The translations under genes and the position numbers were made by a program. Below the pieces are notes generated by a model. That model was not told where the DNA came from, made no database searches, and saw nothing but the letters and a program-made list of their open reading frames with translations. A DNA stretch of 5,949 nucleotides, taken from NCBI GenBank assembly GCA_009929095.1, contig SABF01000104.1, forward strand, positions 1 through 5,949, written 5' to 3'. Of this stretch, positions 1 to 5,949 are shown piece after piece (within the stretch, counting starts at the first letter, position 1; each line of letters opens with the position of its first letter). Origin of the DNA: Erysipelotrichia bacterium (GTDB taxonomy: Bacteria > Bacillota_I > Bacilli_A > Erysipelotrichales > Erysipelotrichaceae).

Positions 1-2403
1 ATACGGGACTTGCTTGTCAGTATTGCCAGATCATTTCCCATTGGTGCAGTTATGTTGCTTGAAGCGGGTGGTGAAGTACGATTTCAGACGCGGCCAGTAG
101 AAGGATTGGAAGGAAAAATTCCCAAGAGTCAGTTGCCGGAAAAACTAATTCTGGATGGTCAGCAGCGTCTGACCACATCCTTCATATTTCTTCTTGCCCT
201 GAAGGCAACAGCTCTTGAAAAAGGGGAGAAGGATACAGCCGGTATGATCGATGACTACTATCTGTATAATCGACATGCCAGTGAACAGGCAAAGCTGAGA
301 CTGAAGCCAACCGTATCTGATGACGATGTATACGCCAAGCTGGTCTATGGCTCAGCCAAAGATCTTGACCGCAAGGAAAAGGACAGCAGCGTCTATCGCA
401 ATTATGATTTCATCTATCAGCGCATTATTGAGTTTTCCAAGAAGTATTCTCTTCTTTCCATTCTTGATACGCTGAGTCGAATTGATCTGCTGATCTTTCC
501 CCTTTCTGAGACAGATAATGCGCAGCAGATCTTTGAATCCATCAATTCTACGGGAGCTCCGCTGACTTCAGCAGATCTTATCCGCAACTATGTACTGATG
601 AATGATACCAACGAAATTCAGGAACGCAACTATAAGCTGTACTGGCAGCCGCTGGAGTCTTACTTTCCAGAGTCGCGCCGTTTAGAGGAATTCTTTCGCT
701 ATTATCTGGCCGCAAAGACATACAATCTGCTGAACCGTCGAGATGTATATGATGGTTTCAAGGATTATTGGAATACTTCCAAGGATTCCCGAGAACAGCG
801 GATGCGGGAAATCTTCCGCTACTGCCGTTTCTATAACGAAATATACAGCGGACCGGCAGATCACCCTGAGACGGAAGCAGTTCTGAAGGAGTTCCGCCGC
901 AATGAATCTCACGTGCCGGCACCATTCCTCATGGAAATGTTTCGGATGGAAGATGATGGACTTATCAGCACTGAGACGCTCGGCAAACTGATCCTTCTGG
1001 TAGATACTTATCTGATGCGCCGTCTGCTGATTGGCAACGATACCAATGCCCTGAATCGCTATTTCCCTCAGCTGCTTCGTTCTGTTCTGAACAGTTATCG
1101 TAAGCAGAAGGGTGATGTATATGAGATCACCAAGCTGTATCTGGTCAACTACAACCGCGGCAAGGCCTATGCAATGCCAACCAATGATCAGCTGAAGAGT
1201 CAGCTGCGGGAGATCAATGCCTACTCCCTGATGTGCATCCGGCCGATTCTGGAACGGATTGAGCACTATGGAGCTACTGCAGAAGTTGACACTTCAAACC
1301 TGAACATTGAGCACATTATGCCTCAGCATCCCAATGCCTATTGGAAGAAAGCAGCCAATGCCAAGGATGAAGATGAATATACATTCTATGCAAATCTGAT
1401 CGGCAATCTGACGCTCTGTGCAGAATATGACAATACTCGAATGGGCAATCTGGACTTTGCCTACAAGAAGAAGATTCTTTCCAGAACTCTGCATATTCGC
1501 ATGAACACGGAGATTCTTCAGAAGGACAGCTGGACACCAAAACAGATTATGACCAGATGCGATGAACTTGCAAGTCTGATTATCAAGATTTATCCGTATG
1601 TGGAAAGCAATGCCAATACAGCTGAAACCAGAGATGATGACATCATTGTGCTTTCAGCACCGACTGTCAATGCTAAGGCACTTTATCATAATCCAAAGTC
1701 GATTGAGATTCTCTCTGGCACAACGATGCATGCATACAGACCGCAGGAGATGAAGAGCATGCGATCTCTGTCGCGTGATATGCTGGCAATGGGTGTTATT
1801 TCAGAAGATGAAAACGGCCAGATTCAATTTGAAAAGAATTATCGCTTTCATGATCTGAATACCGCAGCTCAGTTTTTGCTGCATCGTGGCGGTGACAATG
1901 TCAGTGCCTGGACGAGAGAAAACGGAACTGCATTTGCAGAGTCTTCCTCTGATTCCATCAGCGAAAAGAAAGAACAGCCCAAGCAGGAAAGCCATTCTGA
2001 AAAGCAGAAGAAACCGAATGCTCAGAGTCAGAAACCGGATCATCAGCCGCAGAAACAGCAGACCGGGCATAAGAATCAGTCTCTGCATAATCATCCGGCT
2101 GCACAGAAAAACAATGCCGGTCAGAAGAGTTCAGCACATAGTCAGCCTAAAAAGACTGCTCCTGCGGGGAAAAAGCAATCTTCCAATACTTCCGACAGCC
2201 GTAAGCCAGTGCATCATCAGGCGGTAAAAGCCTCTGCGGCTCATGCATCGACAGCCTCCCAGGAAAAGAAAAATGCCCCAGCCGCCAGAACACAGGTTCA
2301 CCAAAATCCGCAGCTGAAGCCTCAGAACACTGTCCAGTCATCGAAATCCCCAAAGACGGGTAACCAATTTGTGAAATTTCTGAAGACATTGACCAAGAAA
2401 TAA
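1..2403 (+). CDS. DUF262-DUF1524 (GmrSD-like) HNH nuclease with DUF4357-like module and disordered tail, 5' partial
   Basis: The gene enters from the left edge: the frame is open from base 1, so the TTG at base 10 is not its start and the N-terminal part of DUF262 is missing. Residues here count from base 10. DUF262 shows LILDGQQRLTT (D49-R53), the motif linked to nucleotide handling, and a second family motif, FESINSTG...LTSADLIRNY (about 175-194). DUF1524, an HNH-type nuclease domain, shows NIEHIMPQHP (432-441, likely catalytic His435) and IGNLTL (464-469) followed by an N-rich, K-rich segment. Residues about 550-640 resemble DUF4357, ending in a conserved-looking Trp634. Residues 644-784 are a low-complexity K/Q/S/H/A/P tail without Phe, Tyr, Trp or Cys, followed by NQFVKFLKTLTKK. 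Characterised relatives (GmrSD, BrxU, SspE) are DNA nucleases that act against phage, sensing or tolerating particular DNA modifications. An anti-phage, modification-dependent restriction role is inferred; substrate and partners are not visible. It ends in TAA, two bases from the convergent mutY stop. Confidence 0.9.
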   Translation: MRDLLVSIARSFPIGAVMLLEAGGEVRFQTRPVEGLEGKIPKSQLPEKLILDGQQRLTTSFIFLLALKATALEKGEKDTAGMIDDYYLYNRHASEQAKLRLKPTVSDDDVYAKLVYGSAKDLDRKEKDSSVYRNYDFIYQRIIEFSKKYSLLSILDTLSRIDLLIFPLSETDNAQQIFESINSTGAPLTSADLIRNYVLMNDTNEIQERNYKLYWQPLESYFPESRRLEEFFRYYLAAKTYNLLNRRDVYDGFKDYWNTSKDSREQRMREIFRYCRFYNEIYSGPADHPETEAVLKEFRRNESHVPAPFLMEMFRMEDDGLISTETLGKLILLVDTYLMRRLLIGNDTNALNRYFPQLLRSVLNSYRKQKGDVYEITKLYLVNYNRGKAYAMPTNDQLKSQLREINAYSLMCIRPILERIEHYGATAEVDTSNLNIEHIMPQHPNAYWKKAANAKDEDEYTFYANLIGNLTLCAEYDNTRMGNLDFAYKKKILSRTLHIRMNTEILQKDSWTPKQIMTRCDELASLIIKIYPYVESNANTAETRDDDIIVLSAPTVNAKALYHNPKSIEILSGTTMHAYRPQEMKSMRSLSRDMLAMGVISEDENGQIQFEKNYRFHDLNTAAQFLLHRGGDNVSAWTRENGTAFAESSSDSISEKKEQPKQESHSEKQKKPNAQSQKPDHQPQKQQTGHKNQSLHNHPAAQKNNAGQKSSAHSQPKKTAPAGKKQSSNTSDSRKPVHHQAVKASAAHASTASQEKKNAPAARTQVHQNPQLKPQNTVQSSKSPKTGNQFVKFLKTLTKK

Positions 2404-2405
2404 TT

Positions 2406-3497
2406 CTATTTCAGCATGTAGTAATCCTTATATGCATGAAAGGCTGAAGGGATTGCCAGTTCTTTCAGCTGATTGACATCTGCGAGGCAGTACTCCCTGC
2501 TTGAGAAGTTTTCGAGGTCAGCAACTTGTATTTCATATGCAGTCATATGCCATTCAAGATGGGTGAATATATGCTTTGAGTCAGGCAGGCGATGAATCCG
2601 CATGACAGAAAAGCCAAGGGATTCACATTCTCTGACAGCCTGTCTGGAAGTCAGATTCTGATCAACTCCATAAAATTCATACAAATTTGCCAGAAGACCT
2701 TTATTCTGTCTTTTGTGCAGCAGAAAACGGCTTCCGTCACGGATGATCAGGAGTGTGCGATCGATAATTCTGCGCTTCTGCAGAGAACTGCGAACAGGAA
2801 TCGAATCAGTCAGATGTTTCTGAGCGGCAAGACACTGGTTCTGCCAGGGGCAGACACTGCAGTGCGGTTCGCCATTTGGCACGCATACAAGTGCGCCGAG
2901 TTCCATCAGAGCCTGGGTAAAAAGAGACGGGAAGGAAGGGGTCTGCTGAATCAGAACCGCATTGTTCTGATAGAATTGCTGAATGTCTGATTCAAACTGT
3001 ATCCTGACGGCAGCCTGGCGAATATCATCTGCAGCGGCAAATCTTCTTGCAAGTACTCGCAGAACGTTCCCATCCACAGCCGGAACAGCATGATGAAAGG
3101 CAATTGCTGAGATTGCTCCGGCAGTATACGGGCCGATCCCAGGCAGTTTCTTCAGTGTGCTGCAGTCTTCAGGAAGCTGGCCGCCATGCTGTTCCATCAC
3201 CTGTATGGCACACTTCTGCAGGTTGCGGGCACGACTGTAATATCCCATGCCTTCCCATAACTTCATCAGACGATCTGGCGGACATTGGGCAAGGGATGCA
3301 ATATCTGGCAGTGCCTGCTTGAAGCGGACAAAGCGTTCTCTCACAAACTCTACTCTTGTCTGCTGCAGCATGATTTCGCTGAGCCAGACATCATAGGGAT
3401 TGCCCGTATCACGCCAGGGAAGATCTCTTTTGTTTTCTCTGAACCATTCGGTCAGGGACAGTGCATCTTCAGCCGTAATCTGATTGTTTTCACTCAT
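2406..3497 (-). CDS. mutY: A/G-specific adenine DNA glycosylase MutY
   Basis: This base-excision repair enzyme removes adenine mispaired with 8-oxoguanine, preventing G:C to T:A changes. The 363-residue protein has the full family architecture. The N-terminal glycosylase domain shows RDLPWR (24-29), SEIMLQQT with catalytic Glu41, WEGMGYYSRARNL (81-93), the helix-hairpin-helix LPGIGPYTAGA (118-128) and VDGNVLRVLAR with catalytic Asp142. Glu41 and Asp142 are 101 residues apart, as in E. coli MutY (37 and 138). Four cysteines (205, 213, 216, 222) form the [4Fe-4S] site. The NUDIX-like C-terminal domain (about 240-363) contains KGLLANLYEF and HIFTHLEW (309-316); FTH matches the loop that recognises 8-oxoguanine in Geobacillus MutY. 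I chose ATG at 3497 because it gives a normal MutY N-terminus; a TTG at 3515 would add six residues and has no ribosome binding site. No Shine-Dalgarno precedes ATG 3497 either. Stop is TAG, convergent with the upstream nuclease gene. Confidence 0.97.
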   Translation of the reverse strand: MSENNQITAEDALSLTEWFRENKRDLPWRDTGNPYDVWLSEIMLQQTRVEFVRERFVRFKQALPDIASLAQCPPDRLMKLWEGMGYYSRARNLQKCAIQVMEQHGGQLPEDCSTLKKLPGIGPYTAGAISAIAFHHAVPAVDGNVLRVLARRFAAADDIRQAAVRIQFESDIQQFYQNNAVLIQQTPSFPSLFTQALMELGALVCVPNGEPHCSVCPWQNQCLAAQKHLTDSIPVRSSLQKRRIIDRTLLIIRDGSRFLLHKRQNKGLLANLYEFYGVDQNLTSRQAVRECESLGFSVMRIHRLPDSKHIFTHLEWHMTAYEIQVADLENFSSREYCLADVNQLKELAIPSAFHAYKDYYMLK

Positions 3498-3504
3498 ACA
3501 CGTA

Positions 3505-3510
3505 ATTATA
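3505..3510 (-). promoter_or_regulatory. mutY: candidate -10 element for mutY, possibly giving a leaderless mRNA
   Basis: On the minus strand this reads TATAAT, a perfect sigma-70 -10 hexamer. It ends seven bases before the A of the mutY ATG at 3497, so transcription would start at or next to the start codon. The -35 region about 17 bases upstream (TCATTT, 3528-3533) is poor, and no Shine-Dalgarno lies between this box and the ATG. This could be the real promoter of a leaderless transcript or a chance AT-rich match. Confidence 0.35.
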
Positions 3511-3546
3511 AACAAAGTTATGCTGAAAAATGATGACGATGCCTTC

Positions 3547-3575
3547 TGGCTAATCGTACATTATATTGATATGAT
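3547..3575 (+). promoter_or_regulatory. weak candidate promoter for the MATE transporter
   Basis: TATGAT at 3570-3575 matches the -10 consensus in five of six positions. TGGCTA lies 17 bases upstream (3547-3552) and matches the -35 consensus in only three of six. An alternative -10, TATATT, lies at 3562-3567 with no credible -35. The mutY-transporter gap must hold a rightward promoter unless transcription comes through mutY antisense, but the exact site is uncertain. I see no convincing operator palindrome here. Confidence 0.25.
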
Positions 3576-3594
3576 ATTGCCTATCAGTCATTTT

Positions 3595-3603
3595 AAGAAA
3601 GGA
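3595..3603 (+). promoter_or_regulatory. ribosome binding site of the MATE transporter gene
   Basis: AAGAAAGGA lies five bases before the ATG at 3609. It is a strong purine-rich Shine-Dalgarno complementary to the 3' end of 16S rRNA, and it fixes the start codon of the transporter. It contrasts with the absence of such a site upstream of mutY. Confidence 0.85.
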
Positions 3604-3608
3604 ACTGT

Positions 3609-4985
3609 ATGAAAACTAAATTGCAAAAATTTGTATGCAGCAGAAAATTCATGAAGTCTGTACTGGCAGTGGCAGTTCCTCTGATGGTTCAGCAGGTGAT
3701 CGCAAGTTCGGTCAACCTGGTAGATAATCTGATGGTTGGACTTCTGGGAGATGCTGCACTTGGATCTGTTGCGGCAGTGAACCGATACTATATCGTTGCA
3801 CTGTTTGGTGCAAATGGTCTGTGTGCCGCTGCTTCGGTATTTATTGCCCAGTATTACGGTGCTGGAGAAGAAGATCATATGAAGGAGTCATTCAGAAGCA
3901 TGCTTCTGGTGTCTATGCTCATTATGGTGCTTTTCAGCATGATTGGCCTGATCTGGCCGCGGGCAATTCTTGGCTTCTTTACTTCAGATGAAACTGTCAT
4001 ACAAAGTGGAATCATGTATATCCGTATTGCGGCCTGGTCTTTTATTCCAACAGCGATAACAACCAGTATCTACAATGCCATGCGATCAGTGGGAGAAACA
4101 AAAATACCGCTGCTGTGCGGCATATCTGCAGTCATTGCAAACACATTTTTGAACTGGTGCCTGATATTCGGCAATCTTGGTTTTCCAAGAATGGGAGTTG
4201 CCGGGGCGGCACTTGCTACACTGCTGGCGAGAGTGATTGAATTTGCATTGAGTTTATTCGCTCTTCACAGAGTGTCATTTGCGTTTAAGACCTCTATTGT
4301 TGATATTTTCAAGATTCCGGCGGATCTGTTTAAAAGACTGATTGCCAAGGCTGCACCGCTGATGCTGAACGAAGTACTATGGTCCGGCGGAATGGCAACT
4401 TTGTTCAAATTCTACAGTTCCCGCGGCAGCGATGTTATGTCTGCATATTCCATATCTTCTACAGTGGCTGATATCTTCTTTACACTGTTTGCCGGAATGG
4501 CTGCAGCCAGCACGGTGTTTATCTCTACACCGCTTGGTGCTGATCATCTTGATGAAGCCAGAAGCAATGGCTATCATCTGATTGGATTCAGCCTGATGCT
4601 GTCATTGGTTTTTGGGGCAGCCATGTTCGGAGCATCGTATCTTGTTCCGTCTCTGTACAGCCAGGTGTCGATGACAACAAAACTGATGGCACAGAACTTT
4701 CTGCGAACACAGAGCGTGATGTACTGGATCTATATGATCACGACGCAATGTTATTTCACGCTGAGATCCGGCGGAGATATGAAACACACGCTGATCATGG
4801 ATTCCGGATTCATGTGGCTGATCAATATTCCGATCGTGTGCTATGTAACATACTGTACTTCACTGAGTTATATCTGGATCTATATCATTGGGCAGATGAC
4901 AGACTTGGTCAAAATGATATTTTCATATCATCTGGTTTCAAAAGAGAAATGGCTGACCAACCTGACGGGAAAAAGAACAATATAA
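3609..4985 (+). CDS. MATE-family multidrug/cation antiporter
   Basis: This 458-residue integral membrane protein has the length and twelve-helix pattern of the MATE (multidrug and toxic compound extrusion) family, which exports drugs or other organic cations in exchange for Na+ or H+. The two homologous halves are visible. The first opens with AVPLMVQQVIASSVNLVDNLMVG (about 22-44) and contains FIAQYYGAG (78-86). The second opens with KAAPLMLNEVLWSGG (247-261) and is followed by FYSSRGSDVMSAYSISS. The N-terminus is short and basic (MKTKLQKF), as expected for a cytoplasmic end, and the protein ends in a basic cytoplasmic tail (KEKWLTNLTGKRTI). The start is set by a strong Shine-Dalgarno five bases upstream. 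The gene is divergent from mutY and stands alone; no regulator gene adjoins it. Substrate and coupling ion cannot be deduced, and no specific name such as norM or dinF is justified. Confidence 0.95.
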   Translation: MKTKLQKFVCSRKFMKSVLAVAVPLMVQQVIASSVNLVDNLMVGLLGDAALGSVAAVNRYYIVALFGANGLCAAASVFIAQYYGAGEEDHMKESFRSMLLVSMLIMVLFSMIGLIWPRAILGFFTSDETVIQSGIMYIRIAAWSFIPTAITTSIYNAMRSVGETKIPLLCGISAVIANTFLNWCLIFGNLGFPRMGVAGAALATLLARVIEFALSLFALHRVSFAFKTSIVDIFKIPADLFKRLIAKAAPLMLNEVLWSGGMATLFKFYSSRGSDVMSAYSISSTVADIFFTLFAGMAAASTVFISTPLGADHLDEARSNGYHLIGFSLMLSLVFGAAMFGASYLVPSLYSQVSMTTKLMAQNFLRTQSVMYWIYMITTQCYFTLRSGGDMKHTLIMDSGFMWLINIPIVCYVTYCTSLSYIWIYIIGQMTDLVKMIFSYHLVSKEKWLTNLTGKRTI

Positions 4986-4987
4986 AA

Positions 4988-5011
4988 CCGGATATCTGTA
5001 TCAGAGTCCGG
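4988..5011 (-). terminator. hairpin terminator for tRNA-Gly, possibly bidirectional
   Basis: CCGGA (4988-4992) pairs with TCCGG (5007-5011), and CTG (4996-4998) can pair with CAG (5002-5004) inside, leaving a small internal loop. On the minus strand the hairpin is followed by TTTTATATTG, a reasonable U-run, so it best fits termination of the tRNA-Gly transcript about 14 bases past its CCA end. On the plus strand it lies two bases after the MATE stop but is followed only by CTTTAAG, so termination in that direction would be weaker. Confidence 0.55.
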
Positions 5012-5024
5012 CTTTAAGTATATT

Positions 5025-5098
5025 TGGAGCACCAGGGGGGAATCGAACCCCTGTGTTAACCTTGGGAAGGTTACATTCTGCCATTGAATTACTGGTGC
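5025..5098 (-). tRNA. tRNA-Gly (anticodon CCC)
   Basis: The minus strand folds into a complete 74-base tRNA. The acceptor stem is GCACCAG with CTGGTGC (7 bp). The D arm is ATTC/GAAT with loop AATGGCA. The anticodon stem is TAACC/GGTTA with loop TTCCCAA, giving anticodon CCC (complement of 5064-5066), which reads GGG. The T loop is TTCGATT, closed by GGGG/CCCC. The discriminator base U and the first acceptor pairs G-C and C-G fit bacterial glycine identity. CCA is encoded (5025-5027). The outermost T-stem pair appears to be an A-C mismatch. It is transcribed leftward from its own promoter toward the hairpin at 4988-5011. Confidence 0.96.
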
Positions 5099-5110
5099 AT
5101 TGCCTAATCA

Positions 5111-5139
5111 ATAATACACGAAAATATGGCGAACCTCAA
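5111..5139 (-). promoter_or_regulatory. sigma-70-type promoter of tRNA-Gly
   Basis: On the minus strand TTGAGG (5134-5139) is a four-of-six -35 match and TATTAT (5111-5116) a five-of-six -10 match, separated by the ideal 17 bases. The start point would fall near 5104, about six bases before the first base of the mature tRNA, giving the short 5' leader usual for tRNA transcripts. Confidence 0.65.
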
Positions 5140-5516
5140 ACCCGATAATGCAAATAATTCGCATCGCAATTTCCAATCAAATTTCTGCAGGAAGTTCCGT
5201 TTCTATTTCAGATATTTATTTAAGAAGCCTGCGGAGTTATGAACTGCCTCCTGATGCAATGTCCGAGTCCGGACTTGTATGAGATGCAGCTGAAGATGCG
5301 GGAAGCTTCAGCAGTACAGCTCTCAGGGCGGCTATTTCATGCGAATTCTGGTCAGGTGCTGCTGAATGAAATTGACTGCATGGCACTTTGAAGACTGATA
5401 TCGATACGGCTGATGCAGTTTCACCAATGGCTGTATCTGAAGCATTCATAAAAGCAGTCCGGAAGGCACAGAACGGCCCTGAACTGCTTTGCATGGCTGA
5501 TTGGAAGCGGCACTGA
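5140..5516. other. stretch without a confident gene; possible decayed small gene plus hairpins
   Basis: No complete gene here is supported by a start, a ribosome binding site and a recognisable family. On the plus strand, 5239-5391 can be read as 50 codons (MNCLLMQC... to ...NEIDCMAL), and from 5388 the next frame continues for 42 codons to a TGA at 5514 (LKTDIDTADAV...ADWKRH). One extra T in the TTT at 5386-5388 would join them into about 92 residues, so a frameshifted relic is possible. I do not recognise the product. The minus-strand open frame 5237-5494 is Ser/Ala-rich and has no ribosome binding site. Hairpin-forming repeats are GTCCG/CGGAC (5261-5274), GCTGAAG/CTTCAGC (5289-5312) and AAAGCAGT/ACTGCTTT (5451-5490). 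Confidence 0.3.
5451..5490 (-). terminator. possible terminator after the aldehyde dehydrogenase gene
   Basis: ACTGCTTT (5483-5490) and AAAGCAGT (5451-5458) form a perfect 8-bp stem around a 24-base loop. Read leftward, the stem ends in CTTTTATG, a short U-run, about 27 bases past the aldehyde dehydrogenase stop. The stem is only moderately GC-rich, the loop is long and the U-run short, so this is a tentative call. Confidence 0.35.
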
Positions 5517-5949
5517 TCAGATCAGCTTTTTGAGAATTGAGAGTTTTTTGTCATCATAAGGAGCATAGCGAAGATCAGGATCGATCAAAGTACTGCTGTT
5601 GATGACTCCTTTTTTATGGGAAAAGGCATCAAAGGAATACTTTCCATGATATACATTCATACCGGAATTACCAACACCGCCAAATGGCAGGTGATTGTTG
5701 GAAATGTGCATCATCGTATCGTTTACACAGCCGCCGCCAAATGGCAGCTCTTTGACTATTTTGCTGGATACTTCTCTGTCTTCAGCAAATATGTAGCATG
5801 CCAGCGGCCGCTCCATGGATTTCAAAGTTTTCAGAAGATCATCGAGATTCTGATAGGTCAGTATCGGCAGGATCGGTCCGAAGATTTCTTCCTGCATGCA
5901 TGCACTGCTGAAAGTGGCATCCGGCAGCAGAACTGGGGCGATCTTGCGC
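5517..5949 (-). CDS. aldehyde dehydrogenase, class 3 type (C-terminal part, 5' partial)
   Basis: The frame is open to the right edge, so the gene begins outside the window and only about 143 C-terminal residues are present. These enzymes oxidise aldehydes to carboxylates with NAD(P)+. Visible family marks are IAPVLLPDATFSSACMQEE, EEIFGPILPIL (the conserved EIFGP motif), GGGCVNDTMMHISNNHLPFG, and GGVGNSGMNVYHGKYSFDAF followed by SHKKGV. The last two are typical of class-3 / coniferyl-aldehyde-dehydrogenase-like members. The C-terminus (RYAPYDDKKLSILKKLI) also fits that group and appears complete. The NAD-binding region and catalytic cysteine lie off the window, so activity cannot be judged. 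The stop is TGA, which shows that TGA terminates translation in this genome. ATG at 5897 is an internal Met, not the start. The physiological substrate is unknown. Confidence 0.93.
   Translation of the reverse strand, partial: RKIAPVLLPDATFSSACMQEEIFGPILPILTYQNLDDLLKTLKSMERPLACYIFAEDREVSSKIVKELPFGGGCVNDTMMHISNNHLPFGGVGNSGMNVYHGKYSFDAFSHKKGVINSSTLIDPDLRYAPYDDKKLSILKKLI

Noticed and set aside
10..12. TTG as the start of the DUF262 protein
   Set aside because: The frame is open to base 1 and the DUF262 domain lacks its N-terminal part, so the true start lies left of the window.
682..1266. 194-codon minus-strand open frame inside the nuclease gene
   Set aside because: It lies wholly antisense to a well-supported coding region and shows no domain or ribosome binding site; the same applies to the other open frames opposite the nuclease, mutY and MATE genes.
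1960..2160. Tandem DNA repeat or CRISPR-like array in the nuclease tail
   Set aside because: Short cagaaacc-type similarities recur, but spacing and sequence are irregular. They reflect biased amino-acid use in a low-complexity tail, not an array.
5025..5050. tRNA-Gly 3' end as a phage or island attachment site
   Set aside because: No second copy of the tRNA 3' end occurs in the window, and no integrase gene is present.
5237..5494. 85-codon minus-strand open frame just downstream of the aldehyde dehydrogenase
   Set aside because: It has no Shine-Dalgarno and a Ser/Ala-rich composition with no recognisable motif. It also overlaps the probable terminator stem, so it is likely a chance or antisense frame.
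5148..5516. TGA read as tryptophan or selenocysteine to give one long plus-strand protein
   Set aside because: The aldehyde dehydrogenase ends in TGA at the expected family C-terminus, and the three large genes use TGG for Trp with no internal TGA. TGA is therefore a stop here, and no selenocysteine insertion element is evident.

Overview
The window looks like chromosomal DNA from a Gram-positive, Bacillota-type bacterium. The base composition is roughly balanced with a slight AT excess by eye. The one clear ribosome binding site is a strong AAGAAAGGA-type Shine-Dalgarno, the tRNA encodes its own CCA end, and the MutY and MATE proteins resemble those of clostridial or erysipelotrichial relatives. 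I cannot fix the genus from sequence alone.

Layout: bases 1-2403 (+) hold the 3' part of a large gene for a DUF262-DUF1524 (GmrSD-type) nuclease with a DUF4357-like module and a long, disordered, basic C-terminal tail. Its stop lies only two bases from the stop of a convergent mutY gene (2406-3497, -), which encodes the A/G-specific adenine DNA glycosylase. An intergenic stretch of about 110 bp separates mutY from a divergent MATE-family efflux transporter gene (3609-4985, +). A hairpin at 4988-5011 follows the transporter; its T-run favours termination of the oppositely oriented tRNA. Next is tRNA-Gly with anticodon CCC (5025-5098, -), with a good sigma-70-type promoter at 5111-5139. Bases 5140-5516 carry no confident gene; they hold several hairpins and an interrupted, coding-like stretch that could be a decayed small gene. 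From 5517 to the right edge (-) is the 3' end of a class-3-type aldehyde dehydrogenase gene.

No operon links these genes: neighbouring units point toward or away from each other, so each is probably its own transcription unit. MutY, the MATE transporter, tRNA-Gly and the aldehyde dehydrogenase are ordinary core or semi-core functions. The accessory-looking element is the DUF262-DUF1524 nuclease, a family that includes modification-dependent anti-phage restriction enzymes. It is the best candidate here for something not fully described, mainly because of its unusual C-terminal tail.
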